Shown here piece after piece: positions 12,446 to 24,885 of a stretch of DNA of 64,000 bases (its first letter is position 1; the number at the start of each line of letters is the position of its first letter). A program made the translations under genes and the position numbers. The notes beneath the pieces were generated by a model. The model ran no database searches, was not told the origin of the DNA, and was given only the letters and a program-made list of their open reading frames with translations. The stretch is from Piliocolobus tephrosceles (lineage: Eukaryota; Chordata; Mammalia; Primates; Cercopithecidae): positions 46,841,552 through 46,905,551 of the forward strand of contig NC_045436.1 of the NCBI RefSeq assembly GCF_002776525.5, written 5' to 3'.

Positions 12446-13292
12446 TACAGAAACAATAGGAACTTTCATTCATTGCTGATGAAAATACAAAATGGTGAAA
12501 ATACGAAATAGTGAAAATGCTTTGGGAGACAGGGAGGTAGCTACAAAGCTAGATATACTCTTACCCTAAGATCCAGCAATCATGCTTCTTGGTATACACC
12601 CAAATGAACTGAAAACTTATGTTCTCATAAAAACCTGCACATGGATGTTTATAGATTTATTCATAATTGCCCAAATTTGGAAGCAGCCAAGATGTCTTTC
12701 AGTAGGTGAGTGAATAAATAAACTGTGGTAAATCCAGACAATGGAAAATTATTCAGTGCTAAGAAGAAATGAGCTATCAAGTTAGAAAAAGACATGGAGG
12801 AAGTTTAAATAAATATTACTAAGGGAAAGAAGCCAACATGAAAAGGTTATATGCTGTGTGATTCCAATTATATGACATTCTGGAAAAGGCAAAACTATGG
12901 AGACAGTAAAAAGATTAGCGGTTGCCAAGAGTTTCAGGGAAGAAGGGATGAATAGGCAGAGCACGGAGGATTTTTAGGGCAGTGAAGCTATTCTGTACAA
13001 TATTGCAATGCTAGGTATATGTCATCACATATATGTGAAAGCCCATAGAATGTACATCAAGAACAGACCCATAGTAAGCTATGGACTTTGAGTGATAATG
13101 ATGGGTCATTGCAGATATCCATTGTAAAAAAATATACCAATCTATTGTAGTCGGCTAGAGAAGGAGTTCAGTCTAATGACAATATCAGGGTTGTGTGTTG
13201 TAGTGGAAGGGGATATATGACAACTCTGTGTACTTTCCACTCAATTTTGCTGTGAACATAAAACTACTCTAAAATAAAATTTACTAATTAAA
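12446..13292 (+). mobile_element. L1M 3' end, sense
   Basis: This is typical mammalian-wide L1 3' UTR text: 'aggaactttcattcattgct', 'ccagcaatcatgcttcttgg', 'gcagccaagatgtctttcag', 'gaaatgagctatcaag' and 'attagcggttgccaagag'. It ends in an A-rich tail 'ctctaaaataaaatttacta'. It is 5'-truncated and carries a 16-bp tandem near 12478-12518. Confidence 0.9.
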
Positions 13293-13294
13293 AG

Positions 13295-13620
13295 TTCTGC
13301 ACATAATTTTGATATCTATCTGGGCCTGGAAGCCATAAATCTAGACACTATACTCAATTAATGAAGGTAAGATACCATAACGTTTATTGCAGCCATATAA
13401 TACTATTCATTATGTACCAGATTTGGAAACTGGTAAAACCAGCAGGACTCCTTTTTAGATCTTTCCAAAATTTGTACACTGCATTTTCTGGGACATAAAT
13501 CTATGACTTTACGTTTATACTTATTACATCTCATCCTGGCCATTTCTAGCCATTATTCTATACTACCATTGTTATTTACAATTTCATGTGCCTAATTCAG
13601 ATTATCCTAAAAATTCATTA
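13295..13620. mobile_element. CR1/L3-like ancient LINE fragment, part 2
   Basis: It appears to continue part 1 on the far side of the MER5 and L1M insertions: 'ctagacactatactcaatta', 'gactttacgtttatacttat' and 'tacatctcatcctggccat' follow the expected L3 order. Confidence 0.5.
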
Positions 13621-15324
13621 GTTCTGGGTAGGCAATCCAAAATGATAAATTTTACAAAAGCTATTAATTCAGGTCTGTTCTTTATCATACTCTTTTCTTA
13701 TGATTATAATGTATTGTCCTTACTCATTTATATTTGACATATCTATTAGTATGCCTAATACTTTGAATCACCTTTCCTTTCTAAATTATAATAATCCATG
13801 CCCACAGAGTTTGGAGCTGATAGAGAATGAGCTCAGAATGCCATAGAGTAAGAGAAGGAGCCTCCACTTTTAATCAGTAAAGTTAGGTATCTTACAGCTG
13901 TTATCAAGGATCTTATAAGATGATATTGCTGTAGCTTAGTTGGGATGATTTTGGCTGCCAGTATTAGGATCTCAACTTAGAGTATCTTAAATAATAAGAG
14001 GATTAATTGTCTTACCTAGCAAGAATGCTAGAGGTAAGGCAGTTTCAATTTTGTTAACTCTGCAGCTTTCTAATGTCATGAAAATCTTACTTTATTTTCA
14101 TCTTTCTACTCTGCCATCTTCAGCAATTCCTTTCAGGCTATTGCTTCAGGTTACCTCCTTCATGGTCCCAAAATGGCTGCTACAGTTTCATAACATGTAG
14201 ACATGGCAACATTGAGGAGCAAAAGAGGAACTCTTTCCTCTTCATCTCTGTTTAGAATCTTCTCATTAGACTTTTTCTCTTGTCTCATTCATTCGCCTGC
14301 ACTATATCATATGCCTCAGAATAAAGCAATCACTAGCAAGAGGATCTGGACAAATTATGATTCCCCTCCAGGGTCTAGGACTGAGACTGGATCTAGAGAT
14401 GAGGCCATTGGAGGATTTGATACCTAGTAAAAATTGGGGTTTAATGAACAACACCTAAACGAAATTGAGATTCTGTGAGCAGTAACAAAGGTGTTTGTGG
14501 GGAACAATTTCTGGGTGAGAAACTACCAATGTTTGTTATACTACTAAAGCTCGAAAACATTTTCTATTTTTAAAGAGTATATATTGTAATTATGCTACTA
14601 AAAATATTCTCCAAATAGTTGAGATTCTGGCTTTTTGCTGAAGACCAAGCAAATATTTTATAGGGCAAAGTTAACAGGATAAACTATTATACTGATCACA
14701 TGTTAGTATTTTATTTCTCTTAAAAGCAAATTAATTAAAGCCAGTTTAAAAAAATAGTTGGTGAATGGCTCCAGATTAATTTTATGTCTGTGATTGTTGG
14801 CTTTATGTAGAGTATTCCATCCTTTCTCAGAAGGGAACTTCAGCTCTCAGAAGTAAGAGTTTCTTTATTTTTTTCTTTAGTCTGTTTTACAATAACTCTT
14901 TAAAAGGAGTCAAAATTACAGCTTTGTGATTGGAAGTAATGGAAAAATAGGACTAATTGAGACTGCTGACAGAGGAGGCATCTTGAAGAGAAAATATAAT
15001 TTTCAATGAACTGGATAGTTAAGCACAAATTAAAAATTTGTTTGAAAAAGTTCATATGAAGTCAATACAATATTATTTTTAATTGATCCTAGTGAAATAT
15101 AGGGTCCAGAAACAGACAATGATATAGACATAGAATGTAGTCTGAGGAATTCATGCACTGTAAATCACTCAATGCCCTTCAGAAAGAAAACTCTAGGTGA
15201 ATGAAAGTAACTATTATTTAATTTCAATGCTAGCTTAAATAAAAGATTAGCAGATTTATGAGGATAGATAGAAATGTGTACCACCTATAGAGGAAAATGG
15301 GATCAGTCATCAGAATGAGAGTTC
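13621..15324. other. Mostly unique DNA; old repeat-like block 13930-14440
   Basis: 13930-14440 resembles a common diverged mammalian repeat (phrases 'ttaattgtcttacctagc', 'tggtcccaaaatggctgctac' in shortened form, 'gaggcattgg'). I cannot name the family. Nothing coding is seen in the rest. Confidence 0.35.
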
Positions 15325-15450
15325 CCATTCATTGTGATTGAAATATGTGTGCAGGAGTCACCCACATTATTTCATTTAATCCTTACAACCCTTTGAGGCA
15401 GGTGCAATATGAAGCAGGTATAAATCATAAGAAATTAAGTAATTATAAAT
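15325..15450 (-). repeat. MIR SINE, antisense
   Basis: 'acattatttcatttaatcct', then 'tacaaccctttgaggcaggt', then 'aagaaattaagtaatta' match the antisense MIR order. Confidence 0.65.
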
Positions 15451-18400
15451 TGTGATGTGCCATACAAATGCAAGATATTTGTAGTCCATGCTTTTCTGTA
15501 CACATGTCAGTCTATTGCTGGGCCTGCTGTGAATACACAAAAAGTCCATGGATCAGAGTTTAGCTATATAAGAATCATTAAGCAATTTAATCTGATGCCT
15601 ATTCTCAATACCTCATCATATTTAATAAATTCACTAAATCAGGAATGAGTTTCCAATCAAATTCACTAGTCAAACCACATTTTGAGACTGAATCCGTTCA
15701 TGTTACAGATATGGGTATATTTTAAAGTTGACAAATGAGTACAAGAACCCCCATACCCTGAGATAATAACTTTGAATTTTTAAAAAAATGTTTTTGATTT
15801 GGGAAAGAATATATTTTGCTAAGTAACATAGACCTGTGTTTAAAATGCTACTGCAAGGATTTTTAAAGACTGGATATGGCGTAACTGTTAAAAAAGATAC
15901 AACATGAGAGTGAATATTGGCGTAGGCAGGGAGGAGATACAGAATGAAAGAAAAAGCAGGTATATACCACAACATGCATTAGGTTTATTCACATATAGAC
16001 ACATGATTTGGGTTCCAAGCAATTCTTTTTGTTGCTTTATTACTTGGGGTCACTGTTACTTCAGCCCAAATAAAAAAGCGCACTAGCAAAAGAAGTCCTA
16101 GAGAACAGCAGGACTCATTTACTTGACAAATTGAATGCGAAAGAAACCCGTAGCTAATAATATTTTGGAGTTATGTTTGAGAATCCAGGGAATTACTAAA
16201 GGTATAAAGCGAAATTCTGAATGAAAAATTCACGCTCATCATTCCAGATCAGCAAGTTTGGAAACAATCACAATTGGCATCTATGGCGTTAAATACGAAC
16301 TTACTTGGAATTGCACCATCGTGATTCTGATTTTTCAGTTGCTGAAGGTGGAAATCAGTCACAAAAGTAATGCCTTCTAGGCTTTTCTTAAAAATTATTA
16401 AGAGCTGGATTGGGCATTTGTGAAAAAAGGAAGGAAATGAAAGAAAGTAGAAGGAGAATTATACTTGAGATTTCCGGAAAGTGGTAAATGCTATCTTCAG
16501 AGTGTTTAAAATAAAATTACATGTAATAAGTGTACTAGCTTTTTGTAGTAATTTGCACAAAAAAAGATATGATATTGTTCTTAATATTTTCTTGGTCATA
16601 GTCATACTGATACAAAGTTCATCTTTTTTGTACATAAGGAAAACTATTTAAAATGTTTTATTTCTTCTTTGAGAAGCATATCCTACTATAGGTGAGGTTT
16701 CAACAGTAAAATTAATCCTTAAAATAAATTTATGGAAGCTTTCGGGTTATCTCTATTTGAAAAGACATATACTCCCAAGTGTCCCTAGATCACAGTAAGC
16801 CTTAAATCTGGTCAAGAGCAAATGGAGAGAGAGGGGAATCAATATGCACATTTGTTTTGAGAGATTCTCATGTTTTGAGAGATTCTCCTGACCTGGTCTT
16901 CACCATACCAGCTAGATTGCTGATGTTGAAATGACAATCAGTATGTTAATAGAAAATCAATTATAGCTTCACTATAAAGTAGGTTCAAGAGTATGAGTAA
17001 TCCAACAATATCAGGCTAGCTACCAAGTAATGTTGGATATATTTAAATATTGTATGATAACGAGAATGACAAAGACATACTACATCATTATTGTTGACCA
17101 CTCTTCCATGTACATTTATAAGTTTAACCTTGAAAAAAGTAAGCATTTGAAATAAAATTGTCACTTTATTATAACAAGATATAACTAATTGGTATAAGTC
17201 CAAATCTGGTTGGTGTAAGAACGGTGTTATAAAACTTTGTGTTGAGTATTTTTTAAACATTACATCTCAGTAAAATGCTTATTCTTACTAAAAAGTTCTG
17301 ATTCTGTCAGAATAAAGGCTTTATCACATGTCTTGAGACTTGGAGCTCTCCTCTGCACAGAGCTGCTTCCGCCTAGGCAGGGTGTGTAAGAAATTATTTA
17401 TACTCTTCTGAACCAGATCTATAGATCCTCACTCTATGCCTGGCTCAAAGAGATATTTAGGAAGTGCTTCCTGGGTCACTGAATTCTAGTAACTCTCTAT
17501 TAATACATGCTGTTCCTTCCTTTGTTCATAGGAAAAAAGGAAAATTTGCTTTTCTTCAAAGACCTCTCAGAGGATGTACAGGAAAATGTGGCTGATAAAG
17601 AAGATACATCCGGTCTTCCTTTGTTGGGGAATTTATAGGAGGTAGAGTCTCAGCTGTCACGCCGCTAGTAACTGATAATGTAAAATACGATGTTATGTGA
17701 AGAATTACAGAGGATCTGTAAGATTCCTGTACAACTCTTGCTGCCTGACAGCTGCATTCTGTAACTCTTCCAAGGACAAAAGAAGGACTCATTAAGTCCA
17801 GAATTTCCCCAGCTGGTTGCTTAAAATCAAACAGTAAAGCTGAGAAAGGACAAAGCTTCCCTCTTCTCCTCCAGCAACCAGCAGGGTGTTCACTTTTGAC
17901 ACATGAAAGACATACTTTCAAGCCTTAGGGACAGAAGCTTGGGCAGAAATTCAGGTTGTGATTCTTGAGTCTAGAGAAGTTAGATCTGGAGAAAATCAGT
18001 AGTTGGGGAAACTGAAGACCCGTGTGACAATTCAAGCCTATCTTTAGGAGAGGATTGGCAGGACAACTTCCTCCTGAATCAGAATTTTATTTCCTAGGCC
18101 CACATCCCCTTGCCTGTGAGGCACCTTTGGCCTCCTAAATCTCTGCTCTCCACAGGCAACAACTTAATTTTCTTTTTCAGCTGGATGTGATGTGATTCAC
18201 TGATCTTCACCTTATGTAGCTAGCTTCCATTCTACAGCTCTAAAAAAAGTCTACTTCCTTAAGTAGGTCTTAGAGGAAACTTCAACTTAGATGCCTCCAG
18301 GCTTATAGAGTTTATGTTTTAGCTTTATATATTACAAGACAGGCCACTAGATAAAAATAAAATAGAATTATGCGTTCCAAAAATGTTAAGTTGTTTAAAA

Positions 18401-19654
18401 TTTAAACTTTTAAAAAAAGTGGTTGTATACAAGATATGATATGCTTTGGAGAGGGTGAAATAAATTTCAGAAATACTTGGAAAAATATTAAAGTAGAGAC
18501 ATGGAAAGCAGAAAATATGCAGAGTGAAGCAGCATCTAGGCTGGCAATGAGACAACTCAGATTTCAAGCTAATTGTCGCTTTTGGACAGTGCATCAGGCC
18601 TTGGGGACAGTTTTGTAAGAGGTTGTCTCTTCTCTGTGCCTGAGTGATATTGTGTAATGATTGAAAAAATTATTGTGTCAAATGTGGAATAAATGATAGA
18701 AACGTGCCTATCACATCACTGTTCTCTGATGGCTGACTGGTATGTTCCGGCTGACTTCAAGACAGTTCTCTCTTTCATCACAGCTCCGTATACTCCAGGC
18801 AGAAGCTATCTGCTTAGAAGACAATCTTATTGAATAGAGCATGGCATATTAATAGAATCACAGAATCACGTGTCTTGAGGAGGCCATTAGGACACGTGAA
18901 TTTGAAAAGCAGAGTGTTACTGCTTCTTGAAGATTTTCAGGGATGCATATTGCATAGGTTTTTGGGGTAAAAGAGAGAGAGTGGAAAGAAGGTATGTGTT
19001 CAGAGATGCTTTTATATCTTATAGGAAAATACATCTTGTTTGCCTATTTAAACTCATTTTGTATTGCACAGTCCTCCACAGATGTATTGCAAAAGTCAGC
19101 TAATCAGCATCTGTCTCCTTAACACTCCCTCTCCATACTTGAGGTCAATTGTCATCATCAGTCTTGTTTTTTTTTTGTCACAGTTAACTCCACTACTTTG
19201 GCTTTTTATGAAAACAAGGAAACAAAACTTTCTGTTTGCCCGTTAATTCGCGTGTAGTATTTTTAGAGCTCATTTTTAACATATGATGAATGCAACTACC
19301 TTCACATAGTTCTAACATGGAGCTTACGTGGACCTCTTTTTGTCATAGTTCTTCTCAGTATTTCTCAACATCATGTTATTTTTCCAGCTGTACTCAAAAT
19401 TTGCTATTGAGCTACAATGTATGTAGGTCTTTCTACAATAATTGTATTTAGTTCTTTTGCATACTGTATGAATTCCTAACTCTTCTACTTTTTGAGAATT
19501 TTCCTTATTAAGTTTTCTCATCTGATATTTTTACATTTAGTCTCCCTGTTTCTAGGCTCTCTCATGTGTTTCACATTAAATGATCTAAAAGACAATAGTA
19601 TTGGTCATAACCCTCCCCTCCTCAGAAATTGTTTAAATAATGTTTAAATTCTAT
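15451..19654. other. Alu-free unique sequence, no gene supported
   Basis: This is 4.2 kb without a recognised repeat. It contains the longest open frame outside named repeats (17556-17921, minus, 121 codons), which has no family resemblance, and an 18-bp tandem duplication at 16853-16888. GC rises slightly around 17340-18200. Confidence 0.4.
16853..16888. repeat. 18-bp tandem duplication, two copies
   Basis: 'tgttttgagagattctca' is followed at once by a copy differing at the last base. It looks like a replication-slippage event. Confidence 0.85.
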
Positions 19655-19915
19655 AACTTGGCATCCAAGACTGCTCATTATCTGACTTAAGAGTTACTCA
19701 GCATTCACTTCCAATCTGATCAGACCCATCTGCCAAGGGGCCCTTGGAATTGGATCCCTCAGTCTTTCCTCTGTGTTTATTCTGCTCCAGCACCACCTGT
19801 TCTCAGACCTCTTCCCATTACATCCAGGTGATTTGAAACCCACCCAAGCTTTGTTCCCAGTTTATGTGCCACTTTCTTAGTGGAAACCTCTTCTATATAT
19901 CTACATACATATGAC
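19655..19915 (+). mobile_element. L2 LINE fragment, sense
   Basis: The text follows the L2 3' region: 'ggcatccaagactgctcatt', then 'tctgatcagaccc', 'ctgctccagcaccacctgtt' and 'tgccactttcttagtgg'. Diverged. Confidence 0.55.
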
Positions 19916-21095
19916 AAACTATGAGTGAGAGTTATTGGTGGCCATAAATGCTAGGTTTAGTGAAAGAGACATCCTTCCTGACACTTGTCATTAAAAAAAA
20001 TCATATATTCCATCCACTTGGTAAATGACAGATTTTTTAATGATTCCCCTTTCATTAGGCAGTTTGGTTATGTTTTACTATTTTCAATTATAATGGTGTT
20101 GTACCCGTGATTACACCTGTGAAGTCTTTTCTGTATTTTTCAGTCTCTGTATCATTAGTTCATCTGCTTTGTGATTTATCTGAAGAAAGTTGGTCTTTGA
20201 ACACTTACATATTCCCTAAATATTTTGTAGGATCATTTTTATCCACATATATATTGATATTCTATATATCATGGTTTTATCTTTAATATATTTCATTTTA
20301 GTGTGCAATTTTAAAATGTACTTAATCTATCTTGTGTCTAATAATTGCGCTTCATCTCTTTAAGAGTCAAGATACTGTCTCATTTTCAGATGGGATGAAA
20401 AATACTGTTTTTGTATTAAAATTGGTTTTAATTATTTGATGCTTTTTAAATGCATAGCCATGAGGTGATGAATTATGAGTTTATAAAAGTTTCTCCACAA
20501 TGACATCTTTAGTAGTAGTAATGATTTTTCATCTATTATTGTGTTGCTCTGATTTGGGATTTATTAAAGTTTTATAATTGTTTGATTTATTTTCTTGACT
20601 ATCTGTTCTTTTGTATTAATTTAGTTTTCTATGTCGAATACTTATCATTTCAGTAATTTTCACTTTGTAATATAGGTTAACATCACATAAATGTGTCACA
20701 GCCTTAATATTATTCTTACATAATTTTATCTGGGTTAGTCTTCCGAAAGAATTGTATCAGCACTGTGTAATACTGTTGTTCTTGTAATCCTATTAATTTT
20801 TATGTTATATAGCAAAGTGGACACAACTTTAGAATTATTCACTGTTGTATTTTAAGGTGAACTGGATCTTTTATCAAGTGGATACCTCTTTATCCCCAGT
20901 ACTACTTTTAGTCTTAAAATGGATCCTTAAATTGATGGCTAAATCATTTTCTTTTACTTCTTTTAATTGGTTTACTCTTTTGATTCATCCTTTGTATCCA
21001 ATATTCCTTTGTAAGTTTGACTCTTTTGAAGACCTATTGTTAGATTTACTTGGTTACTTTTTTGAAGTTAGAAACTTCATTTTTTAAAGAACACA

Positions 21096-21206
21096 TTTAG
21101 ACTATATATATGTGTATGTGTGTGTATATATATACACACATATATACTCAAATATATATACAAATATATACTCATACACACACACACACACACACATATA
21201 TATATC
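21096..21206. repeat. (TA)n/(TG)n/(CA)n compound microsatellite
   Basis: Alternating tatatg, tgtgtg, tatata and acacac blocks abut the 3' tail side of the next Alu. They probably grew from its A-rich tail. Confidence 0.9.
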
Positions 21207-21488
21207 TGAGACAGAGTCTTGTTCTGTCACTCAGGCTGGAGAGCAGTGACACAATATCGGTTAACTGCAACTTCTCCTCCCAGGTTCAAGTAATTCTTGT
21301 GCCTCAGCCTCCCAAGTAGCTGGGATTATGGGTGTGTGTCACCACACCTGGATAATTTTTGTATTTTTAGTAGAGACGGGGTTTTGCCATGTTAGCCAGG
21401 CTGGTCTCGAACTTCTGGCCACAAGTGGTCTGCATGCCTTGGCTTCCTAAGGTGCTGGGATTATAGGCCTGCACCATTGTGCAAGGCC
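21207..21488 (-). mobile_element. Alu SINE, antisense, inside old L1M
   Basis: It runs from 'ctgagacagagtcttgttct' to 'gcaccattgtgcaaggcc'. The simple T tail has been replaced by the flanking microsatellite. Moderately diverged. Confidence 0.93.
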
Positions 21489-23027
21489 TGTCTTAGCTAA
21501 TATTTTGAAAGTCCTTCTGCTGTTATTTTGTGTTTCCAATTTGTCTTCTGTCTTTTTTCCCCTTGTACTTTTTGTTTTTCCTCTTTCTTCCTTCTTTCTT
21601 GGTGGGAAAGTTTCCCAGTACTATTAAAGTTCTTTAATAGAGGGAAGAATATCATTCAATTTTCTGTTTTTTTTTTTTTATTTTTTTTTTTTCTGATTCA
21701 GTTTGGATAAGTTGAGTTGTTTAGAAAATGTCCATTCTATTTGTTATTAAATTAATTGACATAAAGATGTTCATTATATTTCATTTTCCATTTAATATCT
21801 GTAGAATCACCAGCACTATATATTCTTTAATTATTAACTTTTATAATTTTTGTTTCTTCTTTTTTCTGGTTTGCTGGGAGTTTACCAATTCTATTAAACT
21901 TTTCAAAGAACTAACTTACATTTTTAAATTTTCTCTATCATTTGTCTATTTAATTCTTTGGCTTCTGTTCTGATTTTTAATATTACTTTTCTTTTCCTTA
22001 CTTTGATTTAAATTGCTCTTCCTTTTTTTTCATTTTTTTTAAGTCAGAAACTTAGATTTTATCTTCTAGTATAGATAGGCATTTAAAGCTACAAATCTCC
22101 TTCTAATCACCATGCTAGTTGTGTCCTCTATTACTCTGTTGCATTCTTAACATTAAGTTTCAAGCATTTTCTAAGTTTCTTTGTGATTTCTTCTTTGGTC
22201 TATGGGTTATTTACAAGTGGGTTATTTAATTTCTAATTAGTTGGGCTTTTTCTATATATATATAATTATTTTTTTAAGTTAATTTCAATTTAGGAAGAGA
22301 ACATACTTTGTGAAAATTCATTCTTTCAATTTTTTAAGAATTATACTTTAAGTTCTGGGGTATATGTGCAGAATGTGCAGGTTTGTTACATAGGTATACA
22401 TGTGTCATAGTGGTTTGCTATACCCTATCAACTCATCATCTACATTAGGTATTTCTCTAAATGGTATCCCTCCCCTAGCCCCCCAACCCCTCGAGAGTAT
22501 GTGATGTTCCCCTCCCTGTGTCCCTGTGTTCTTATTGTTCAACTTCCAGTTATGAGGGGGAACATGTGGTGTTTGGTTTTCTGTTCTTGTGTTAGTTTGC
22601 TGAGAATGATGGTTTCCAGCTTCATCCATGTCCCTGCAAAAGACATGAACTCATTCTTTTTTATGGCTGCATAGTATTCCATGCTGTGTATGTGCTACAT
22701 TTTCTTTATCCAGTCTATCATTGATGGGTATTTGGGTTGATTCCAAGTCTCAGCTATTGTGAACAGTGCCACAATAAACATATATGTGCATGTGTCTTTA
22801 TAGTAGAATGATTTATGATCCTTTGGGTATATACACAGTAATGGGATTCCTGGGTCAAATGGTATTTCTAGTTACAGATCCTTGAGAAATCACCACACTG
22901 TCTTCCACAATGGTTGAACTAATTTACTCTCCCACCAACAGTGTAAAAGCGTTCCTATTTCTCCACATCCTCTCCAGCATCTGTTATTTCCTAACTTTTT
23001 AATCATCGCCATTCTAACTGGCGTGAG

Positions 23028-23384
23028 TTAGTATCTCATTGTGGTTTTGATTTGCATTTCTCTGATGACCAGTGATGATGAGCTTTTTTTCATATGTTTG
23101 TTGGCCACATAAATATCTTCTTTTGAGAAGTGTCTGTTTATATCCTTTGCCCACTTTTTGATGGGGTTGTTTGATTTTTTCTTGTAAATTTGTTTAAGTT
23201 CCTTGTAGATTCTGGATATTAGCCACTTGTCAAATGGATAGATTGCAAAAATTTTCTCCCATTCTGTAGGTTGCCTGTTCACTCTGATGATAGTTTCTTT
23301 TGCTGTGCAGAAGCTCTTTAGCTTAATTAGATCCCATTTTTCAATTTTGGCTTTTGTTGCCATTGCTTTTGGTGTTTTAGTCAT
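23028..23384 (-). pseudogene. L1 ORF2 C-terminal remnant (118 codons)
   Basis: This open frame translates to the end region of the L1 endonuclease/reverse-transcriptase protein. It has recognisable stretches such as 'KWDLIKLKSFCTAKETI', 'PTEWEKIFAIYPFDK' and 'NRHFSKEDIYVANKHMKKSS'. It lacks the endonuclease and RT domains, and stops and frameshifts separate it from the upstream remnant, so it cannot support retrotransposition. It is part of the truncated element at 22330-24142. The ORF2 identification is secure; expression is not implied. Confidence 0.9.
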
Positions 23385-23846
23385 GAAGTCTTTGCCCGTG
23401 CCTATATCCTGAATGGTATTGCCTAGGTTTTCTTCTAGGGTTTTTATGGTTTTAGGTCTTATGTTTAAGTCTTTAATCCATCTTGAGTTAATTTTTGCCT
23501 AGGGTATAAGGAAGGGAACCAGTTTCAGCTTTCTGCATATGGCTAGCCAGTTTTCCCAACACCTTTTATCAAATAGGGAGTCCTTTCCTTATTGCTTGTT
23601 TTTGTCAGGTTTGTCATAGGTCAGATGGTTGTAGATGTGTGGCGTTATTTCTGAGGCCTCTGTTCTGTTCCATTGGTCTATATATCTGTTTTGGTACCAG
23701 TACCATGCTGTTTTTGTTACTGTAGCCTTGTAATATAGTTTGAAATCAGGTAATGTGATGCCTCCAGGTTTATTCTTTTTCCTTAGAATTGTCTTGGCTA
23801 TGCAGGCTCTTTTTTGGTTCCATAAGAAATTTAAAGCATTTTTTTC

Positions 23847-24050
23847 TCATTCTGTGAAGAAAGTCAATGGTAGCTTGATGGGAATAGTATTGAATCTGTA
23901 AATTACTTTAGGCAGTATGGCCATTTTCACGATATTGATTCTTCCCATCCAAGAGCATGGAATATTTTTCCATTTGTTTATGTCCTCTCTTTTTCCTTGA
24001 GCAGTGGTTTGTAGTTCTTGAAGAGGTCCTTCACATCCCTTGTAAGTCAA
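23847..24050 (-). pseudogene. L1 ORF2 remnant (67 codons)
   Basis: It carries the ORF2 stretch around 'WKNIPCSWMGRINIVKMAIL' with 'LPKVIYRFNTIPIKLP', which lies downstream of the RT domain in intact ORF2. It is separated from 23028-23384 by frame-breaking mutations and sits near the 5'-truncated edge of this L1 copy. Non-functional relic. Confidence 0.88.
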
Positions 24051-24142
24051 TTCCTAGGTATATTATTCTCTTTGTAGCAATTGTGAATGGGAGTTCACTC
24101 ATGATTCTGCTCCTGTTTGTCTGTTATTGGTGTATAGGAATG

Positions 24143-24631
24143 TTTGAGGTTTATTTTCTGGTTAGCATATGTCCTATCATGATGAATATCCCATGTGTTT
24201 TTAAAGAGAATGTTTGTATAGTATTTGTTGAGTATAGTATTCTATAACTACCAATTAGGCAAAGGTGGTTAGGTAGTGTTATTCAGATTTTTTTCTTAAT
24301 AAAGAAATAAAGAATAAAGACTTTTCATCTTCTTCTTATATTAATTACTGACAGGCTACTATTAAAAACCTTCAACAAAGGTTATCAATTTGCTTATTTC
24401 TCCCTCTAGTGTTATCAGTTTTTGTTTTATGAATTTGGAACCTCTCTTATTAGGTGCATACATATTTAAGATTGTCATATCTTTCTGATGAGTTTACTCT
24501 TTTATCATTTTGAAATACTATTTTTGTTTCTTGAAATAGATTTTGTCTTGAGATCTATCTGTCTCATATTAACATAACCACAACAACTTTCTTATGATTC
24601 CTGCTTATGCTATATATTATTTCCATCTTTT
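24143..24631 (-). mobile_element. Old L1M, ORF2 region, antisense (part 2)
   Basis: It resumes the L1M interrupted at 22329. 'gcatatgtcctatcatgatg' with 'aatatcccatgtg', 'ttaggtgcatacatatttaa' and 'gattcctgcttatgc' follow the order of antisense L1M ORF2. Confidence 0.75.
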
Positions 24632-24885
24632 TATTTTCTTTTTTTTGTTTTTGTTTTTAAGAACAGCTTTATTGAAGTGTAAGTGATCTACAAAACCCCA
24701 TACATATTTAATAAGTACAATTTGATGAGCTTACACATATGCACATACCCTTGAAACCATCACCACAATCAAAGCAATAGATACACCCATCATCTCCAAA
24801 AGTTTCCTGATGCCTCTTTTTTGTTCTGTTCTGTTTTTTTTTTGTTGTTGTAAGAACACTTACTGTGACATCTACCCTTTTAACA
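24632..24885 (-). mobile_element. L1M (MA-ME range) 3' UTR fragment, antisense
   Basis: 'agaacagctttattgaagtg', 'gaaaccatcaccacaatcaa', 'ccaaaagtttcctgatgcc' and 'aagaacacttactgtgacat' are the antisense 3' UTR of mammalian L1. It lies within the older L1M and directly abuts a younger L1. Confidence 0.8.

Larger units (their letters stand above)
20200..22329 (-). mobile_element. Old L1M, ORF2 region, antisense (part 1)
   Basis: The plus strand reads as the reverse complement of L1 ORF2: 'ttctttggcttctgttctga', 'aggcatttaaagctacaaat', 'tgatttcttctttggtctat', 'gggttatttaatttctaatt' and 'gagaacatactttgtg'. Frames are destroyed. The element is interrupted by an Alu and continues beyond the primate L1 at 22330-24142. 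The left edge is uncertain. Confidence 0.75.
22330..24142 (-). mobile_element. Primate L1 (L1PB/older L1PA) 3' portion, antisense, 1.8 kb
   Basis: It starts with a T tail and the antisense L1P 3' UTR ('attatactttaagttctggg'), then the ORF2 C-terminal region, and is 5'-truncated at about 24142. It lies inside old L1M: the L1M text stops at 'cattctttcaa' and resumes at 'tttgaggtttattttctggt', continuous with the L1 order. Two ORF2 remnants are annotated separately. Confidence 0.93.
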
